In this document: in pieces, positions 8,314 through 12,837 of the stretch | Layout: each line of letters starts with the position of its first letter | Numbering within the stretch: position 1 is the first letter of the stretch | DNA from: Lojkania enalia | Taxonomy: Eukaryota; Ascomycota; Dothideomycetes; Pleosporales | Assembly (NCBI GenBank): GCA_010094045.1 | Contig: ML986807.1 | Coordinates: 12,398-25,234, forward strand | Length of the DNA stretch: 12,837 bases | Direction: 5' to 3' | Made by a program: the position numbers and the translations under genes | The notes under the pieces: model-generated | The model's database searches: none | Told to the model about the DNA's origin: nothing | The model's input: the letters and a program-made list of their open reading frames with translations, nothing else

Positions 8314-9591
8314 ATAGACGAGAACGTACTTGTTAATATACTTAAAGAGATCTAAAGTAAACTAGACTCTTTATAGTAGAAAAATAAGATACTAGTAGAA
8401 GCCTTAGTAACCTAAAAGAACCGCTATAAGTTAGACCTTAAAGTAATATAAAGAGAATTTAGTAGCTGCTAAACAGCTACTCCTCTACTAGCTACTAGTA
8501 TATTAATAGTAATAGAACTATTACCTGCCTTTAGCTCGATTTAGCCTATAATTCTAGCTTTTAAATAGATGCCTATATTAACCTCTAATCCGCCTAAAAC
8601 TATATATAACCTATATTTCTATTCTAACTACTTTTCTAACCTTCTAATATTTTCTAGTAAACGTTTAGAGCTTTTATACTTTATTAGAAAGCTCTACTAT
8701 AAACTAGAAGGAAACGCTAACTAATACCTAACTAAATATACCCGCCTTCTATATACTTATTCCTGTCTAGAATAAGACCTAGTAATATTAGTTAACCTAT
8801 TAATAGATAAGGGTATTAACTCTATAGACAGCTTAGTCGCCTTTTTAGAATCTACCTATAGCGACCGGAATAAGGAGATTATAGTATAGAGTAAGCTAAA
8901 AACCTTAAAATAAGACTAAAGCAGGTTCTCTACTTACTTTACTAAATTCTAACACCTGATTGTAGATACTAAACTAAATAAGATCGGACAAATTATATAT
9001 CTCTAATATTCTCTCTCTAATAAGCTCTACTATACTATAATAGGTATTATAATACCTAGTACCCTAAATAACTATACTAATCTAATTTCCCTATATAATA
9101 CTAATCTATATTACCTATCTAGTATCTATCGTAAATAACCGAAATATTATACTATTTACTAGAAGAACTCGAATACTATAGAACTTAATACTTCTAGCTA
9201 TATACCTATAGGCTCTAATAAATAAGAAAGGCGCCGCTATAAAAGATGCTATTATAAGTATAGTAGTAAGAAATATATTTTACTAGAATACAGCGCCCCT
9301 CTACTATTAATCTGTTAAGAGTCTTAGAGCTCTACTATATCTTATAGATTCTACTCTTAATCCTCTAATTAATCTTTTAACTAATTCTTAATACGCTTAT
9401 TATCTTATAAATAAGACTATTATTCTTACTCTTAAATATAGCTAGTCTTACTAACTAGAACGTTACTAAAAGGTCTATTCTAGAAGTAAGTTACCTCTTA
9501 GAACTACGCCTATACTAAATCTCTATATATCTATAGAACTAGCTCTTATAGAAATAGTTATAAAACTACTAAATTCTAACTCCTTTTTTAA
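8314..9591 (+). pseudogene. Ty3-B gag pseudogene
   Basis: The frame opens with ATA GAC GAG (8314-8322), where the family would have ATG; ATG followed by G becomes ATAG by RIP on the other strand, so the start codon is lost. The frame then runs to the zinc knuckle at 9250-9291 without a shift. It carries a capsid-like domain: KRLELLYFIRKLYYKLEGNA near 8660-8720, then LVAFLESTYSDRNKE near 8840-8875 and LNNYTNLISLYNTNLYYL near 9065-9120, resembling fungal Ty3 capsid blocks. TAA/TAG stops replace Gln and Trp codons. The frame ends with TAA at 9589-9591 just after a run of six T, where the pol frame (-1) takes over. Confidence 0.8.
9250..9291 (+). other. Ty3-B gag CCHC zinc knuckle with all four ligands changed to Tyr
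   Basis: Reads YYKYSSKKYILLEY; spacing fits C-x2-C-x4-H-x4-C with Tyr at every ligand position. It shows the same complete Cys/His-to-Tyr conversion as the Ty3-A knuckle at 2742-2783. Confidence 0.8.
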
Positions 9592-10579
9592 TTTATTAAG
9601 ACCTAGTCTAGTAAAATATTAATATTCTTATTAATACTAGAGCTACTAGTTATAGCTATATCTATAAAGACCTTATATATACCCTAAAACTCTAAAAGAT
9701 ATAACTCCTATATAATTTATATCTAACCGACTTTAATAGAGAAGTTTTCTATAAAAAGACTATCTTTTACTTAGTTATCTTAACCTTCTAATACCTAAAC
9801 TATTTAGAGATCGTATATTTCTATATAATTATATTAGAAAAATACTAGTTAATTCTAAGATAGTAATAAATATATAAATATTATATAAACTTAGACTATA
9901 AGAAAAAATAGTTAGTTTTTACCGCTAACTAATATCTAACTTAATACTTATAATCTACTAGTACTACTATCTATTAATAGACTACCTAAACGGTTATTAA
10001 AGACTATAAACTACCCGAATCTAATATAAAAGAAGATTCTAAAGCAACTAATTTACAACCCCTATATAGCCTAAAGCTTAGATAGTACTACTTAAAGCTC
10101 TACCTATTAAACTATATCTAATATAATTACTAGCTACCTAAAATACTATACTAGTTAAAAGAATCTAAAATTAAAACTAACCTAACTTTAAACGAAAATT
10201 ATAGTTAAGAAGACCTATCTAAGTTTAAATATTTAAAGTTTATACTATAGCTAGATATATAATATATAGATGCTATACTACTAGCCTAACTCTTCTAGTA
10301 ATCTAACTATAAAATTTTCGCTATATTAATAGCTAATATTAATAAAGCTCTAGCCTTAAAGATATATATTAATACTATTACTAAAGTGCCTAAAGAATAC
10401 TATAATTTATTATCTATCTTCTTATATAAAAATATAGATAAACTACCTAAATAATAACTATATAATTATAAGATTAAACTAGAGAATAGTAAGTAAACTA
10501 GCTTTAGTCTACTCTATAGAATATTCTAGAATAAGTTAAAAGTACTAAGAAAGTACCTTAATAAGAACTTATCTAAGAG

Positions 10580-11130
10580 ATTTATTAGAGTAAGCTTATT
10601 ATTAGTAGCTATACCTATAATCTTTATAAAGAAATTTAGAAGTAATTTCTAATTCTATATAGATTATAGAGCCCTAAATACTATTACTATTAAGAACTAA
10701 TACCTAATTCTACTAATCTAAGAAATATTAACTTAATTTAGTAAGACTAAACACTATATAAAACTTAATATTATTACTATATTTAATAAGCTAAGGATTG
10801 CTAAAGAAAATAAATAGAAGACTATTTTTTATATATACTATAGGTTGTTTAAATATCTAGTAATACCTTTTAACCTAGCTAATACTCTAAGTATATTCTA
10901 GTACTTTATAAATAATATACTAAGACTATACTTTAATATATTCTATACTACCTATATTAATAATATTCTAATATTTAGTAAGAATTTAAAGGATTATAAA
11001 TAGTATATCTAGCTAGTTTTTAAAGCCTTAAGAGTAAATAGTTTATAGCTTAATATAGATAAGTATAAGTTCTACTAGTTAAAAGTAACCTACCTAAGGT
11101 ATATAATTATTATAGAAGAGATCTATATAG
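10580..11130 (+). other. Ty3-B reverse transcriptase domain (catalytically dead)
   Basis: Reads FYIDYRALNTITIKN (family CVDYRxLNxxTxKN), then IKLNIITIFNKLRIA (family KLDxxxAFNxIRM), with the motif A Asp changed to Asn at 10767-10769. Next is TTYINNILIFSKN (family YxDDILIFS), in which both catalytic aspartates are Asn (10959-10964), and a YLRYIIIIE block (family YLGYIIS). All three metal-binding acids are lost. Confidence 0.92.
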
Positions 11131-11279
11131 ATTTAAAGAAGGTAGAGATAATTATTAACTAGAAATACTCTAAGAATATAAAAGATATTTAAGCCTTAAT
11201 AAGCTTTATAAACTTCTACTAATAATTTATTAGCAACTTCTTATAGAAAGTCTTCTTCTTAGTAGCCCTAACTAAGAAG

Positions 11280-11770
11280 AATACTTGATTCGACTAGAAT
11301 AATAGCTGTTAATATTCCTTCGACTACTTAAAGAACGCTTTTATCTCTATACTAATTCTCTAATACTTTAACCTTAAGCTACTAATAGTAGTAGAAGCTA
11401 ACGCGTCTAACTTTATAATAGCTGGTATACTATTTTAGAGAGGTGCTAATAGTAAATTAAGACCTATTACCTACTTTTCTAAGTATATAAACCCTGCTAA
11501 AGGCAACTATAAAATATATAATAAGGAACTACTCGCGATTATCTAATATTTTAAGTAATAGAGGCCCGAATTAGAAGGTATAATATTCTCTATAGAAGTA
11601 TTAAACGATTATAAGAACTTATAGTACTTTATAATAATAAAATAGTTAAGTTACTAATAGGCCTATTAGTTAGAATATCGATTAAGGTTTAACTTTAGTA
11701 TTATATACTGACCTAGAAAACTTAGAGAGAAGCCTAATACCTTAACTTAAAGGTTATAAAATAAGCTTAT
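11280..11770 (+). other. Ty3-B RNase H domain (degenerate)
   Basis: Reads VVEANASNFIIAGIL (family ETDASDFAIGAVL), with the catalytic Asp changed to Asn at 11400-11402. It continues ITYFSKYINPA, NYKIYNKELLAII, LNDYKNLQYF and FNFSIIYQPRKL (stops read as Gln), all standard Ty3 RNase H blocks in order. The Glu of KELLAII and the Asp of NDYKNL remain. Confidence 0.88.
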
Positions 11771-11999
11771 ATAAGAAGAGGCTTATAGAAGTTGTTAATA
11801 GATATTACTTTATCCTAAACTATTCTAATAGATAGAAGTAGGCTAATTAATTATAGAAATCATCGATGAAGAATACCCGAACGATAATTTAATCTAAAAT
11901 ACCCTAAAGCTATTAAGAGAAGAAGCCTATCGATTTAAACTTCTAACTCTAGCTAACTATAAAAAGTATAATAACTAACTATACTACTAAAATCGACTT

Positions 12000-12837
12000 A
12001 TAATACTAGACTATAATAAGCTAAAGTTTAAGCTACTATAAGCCGTCTACAACTTACTATCCGGCGGATATTCTAGTCGAGAAAAGACCTTAGAACTACT
12101 CTAGCGCGAGTACTATTAATTAAAAATATTCGACTTAGTATAATAATATATAGGCTATTATTATATATATTAAAGAAGTAAGGCTTTTAAAAAGAAGTAC
12201 TATAGATTACTAAAACTATTACCTATACCTAAATAAAAGTTTTAAGATATCTCTATAGACTTTATAACTAATCTACTAGAATTAGAAGATTATATAAATA
12301 TTATAGTAGTAGTTAATAGGCTTAGTAAGTATAGATACTTAATATTATACGTAAGAATCGAAGCTCCTAATATTATTTAACTATTCTATTACTATATATA
12401 AGTTTACTATAGACTACTATATACTATTATATCCGACTATAGAATATAGTTTATCTTTATCTTCTACTAAGAGCTTTATAGATAGCTATAAATTAATATA
12501 TATATATTAACCAGCTTTTACTTAAAAACTAATAGCTAGATAGAGAATGTTAATATAGTAATAGAATAAGTTCTCTAAGCCTATACTAGCTATAAATAAG
12601 ATAACTAGGTTAAATAGCTGTTAATAGTATAGTTTAAAGCGAATAATACAGTATTTAAATTAATAAAAGTCTCCCTATTTCTAGCCTATTTTAGCTAGCA
12701 CCCTTAAATAAGCTTTAAGCCGCCTATAGAAACCTATTAACCGCTAAAATAGTCTCTAATAGCCTAGAAAGCTAATAGACTAGTTAATAAGATAAAGGAT
12801 ATTATAGAGTATATTAGAGAAGAACTTACCTAGGTAT
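12000..12837 (+). other. Ty3-B integrase domain: zinc site destroyed, DD35E intact
   Basis: The N-terminal HHCC site has the two His as Tyr at 12048-12050 and 12069-12071, and the two Cys as Tyr at 12159-12161 and 12168-12170 (followed by the *RSKA block, family CQRSK). The catalytic core reads ISIDFITNL with Asp at 12258-12260, ISDYRI with Asp at 12435-12437, and SQIENVN (stop read as Gln) with Glu at 12543-12545. Spacing is D-58-D-35-E, the standard retroviral-type integrase triad. In-frame stops still prevent a full product. Confidence 0.9.

Larger units (their letters stand above)
7978..12837 (+). mobile_element. Ty3-B: RIP-degenerated Ty3/gypsy LTR retrotransposon, right end outside window
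   Basis: The plus strand carries, in order, an LTR/leader, gag with zinc knuckle, protease, RT, RNase H and integrase. This is a complete Ty3/gypsy order, lacking only the integrase tail and 3' LTR beyond 12837. Every recognised pol motif from 9633 to 12545 falls in one frame, so the copy was inactivated by point mutation with no net indel. It is a different family from Ty3-A by gag and pol sequence, and lies in the opposite orientation. Confidence 0.88.
9585..12837 (+). pseudogene. Ty3-B pol pseudogene (protease, RT, RNase H, integrase)
   Basis: One frame, -1 relative to gag, covers all domains. The protease active site reads INTRATSYSYI at 9630-9662, where the family has DTGATSxSFI: Asp is Asn (9633-9635) and Gly is Arg (9639-9641). 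RT spans about 10580-11130, RNase H about 11280-11770 and integrase about 12000 to the window edge. Stops are almost all TAA or TAG; a rare TGA sits near 11287. The gene is inactive at every enzymatic step except that the integrase DDE residues survive. The window ends inside the integrase C-terminal region (IREELT*V, family LRENLxxAQ). Confidence 0.88.

Noticed and set aside
1..12837. AT-rich, stop-rich sequence as mitochondrial, plastid or Plasmodium-like DNA
   Set aside because: The reading frames are nuclear transposon genes, CpG is retained while CpA/TpG are lost, and no organellar genes or tRNAs are seen. RIP explains the composition better.
8314..12837. Stop codon reassignment (TAG/TAA read as Gln)
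   Set aside because: Many stops fall where families have Gln, but others replace Trp or Arg, and catalytic Asp and Cys/His positions are also lost. This is mutation, not a changed code.
1..12837. A host gene, effector or biosynthetic gene hidden between elements
   Set aside because: Every stretch with readable protein similarity belongs to a transposon. The remaining gaps (about 4085-4478 and 7978-8313) look like LTR sequence and show no protein blocks.

Overview
The window holds no intact gene. It is a block of dead, nested transposable elements in a very AT-rich, TpA-saturated background where CpA and TpG are scarce on both strands. This is the footprint of repeat-induced point mutation (RIP), the C-to-T (CpA to TpA) genome defence of filamentous ascomycete fungi. 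That signature, plus the element types (two Ty3/gypsy LTR retrotransposons, one Ty1/copia element and one Fot1/pogo DNA transposon), points to heterochromatin of a Pezizomycotina genome. The species cannot be told from the sequence.

Layout. Bases 1 to about 4478 are a minus-strand Ty3/gypsy element, here 'Ty3-A', cut by the left edge of the window. Its 5' LTR lies near 4478, followed downward by gag, protease, reverse transcriptase, RNase H and the first residues of integrase. Bases 4479-4624 and 6497 to about 7977 are two pieces of one minus-strand Ty1/copia pol gene. Between them, 4625-6496, sits a 1,872-bp Fot1/pogo-type transposon with 70-bp terminal inverted repeats and a TA target duplication; its mutated transposase is on the minus strand. 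From about 7978 to the right edge is a plus-strand Ty3/gypsy element, 'Ty3-B', with LTR/leader, gag, protease, reverse transcriptase, RNase H and almost all of integrase.

History. The copia element is the oldest layer. Removing the Fot1 element and one TA joins the two copia pieces in frame. Copia RNase H homology then stops near 4480-4500, where the Ty3-A LTR seems to begin, so Ty3-A probably also landed in the copia element. Ty3-B abuts the copia integrase-RT linker and may be a third insertion. The Fot1 element keeps clearly more CpA/TpG than its surroundings, so it is younger or was less exposed to RIP.

Effect of the mutations. The damage is almost only point mutation: long reading frames stay in register over kilobases but are full of TAA and TAG codons. 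The first catalytic aspartate reads Asn in all four elements, and most zinc ligands (Cys, His) read Tyr, both as expected from CpA-to-TpA change on either strand. I see no novel biological system. The interest lies in the readable insertion order and in how the RIP context decides which active-site residues were lost.
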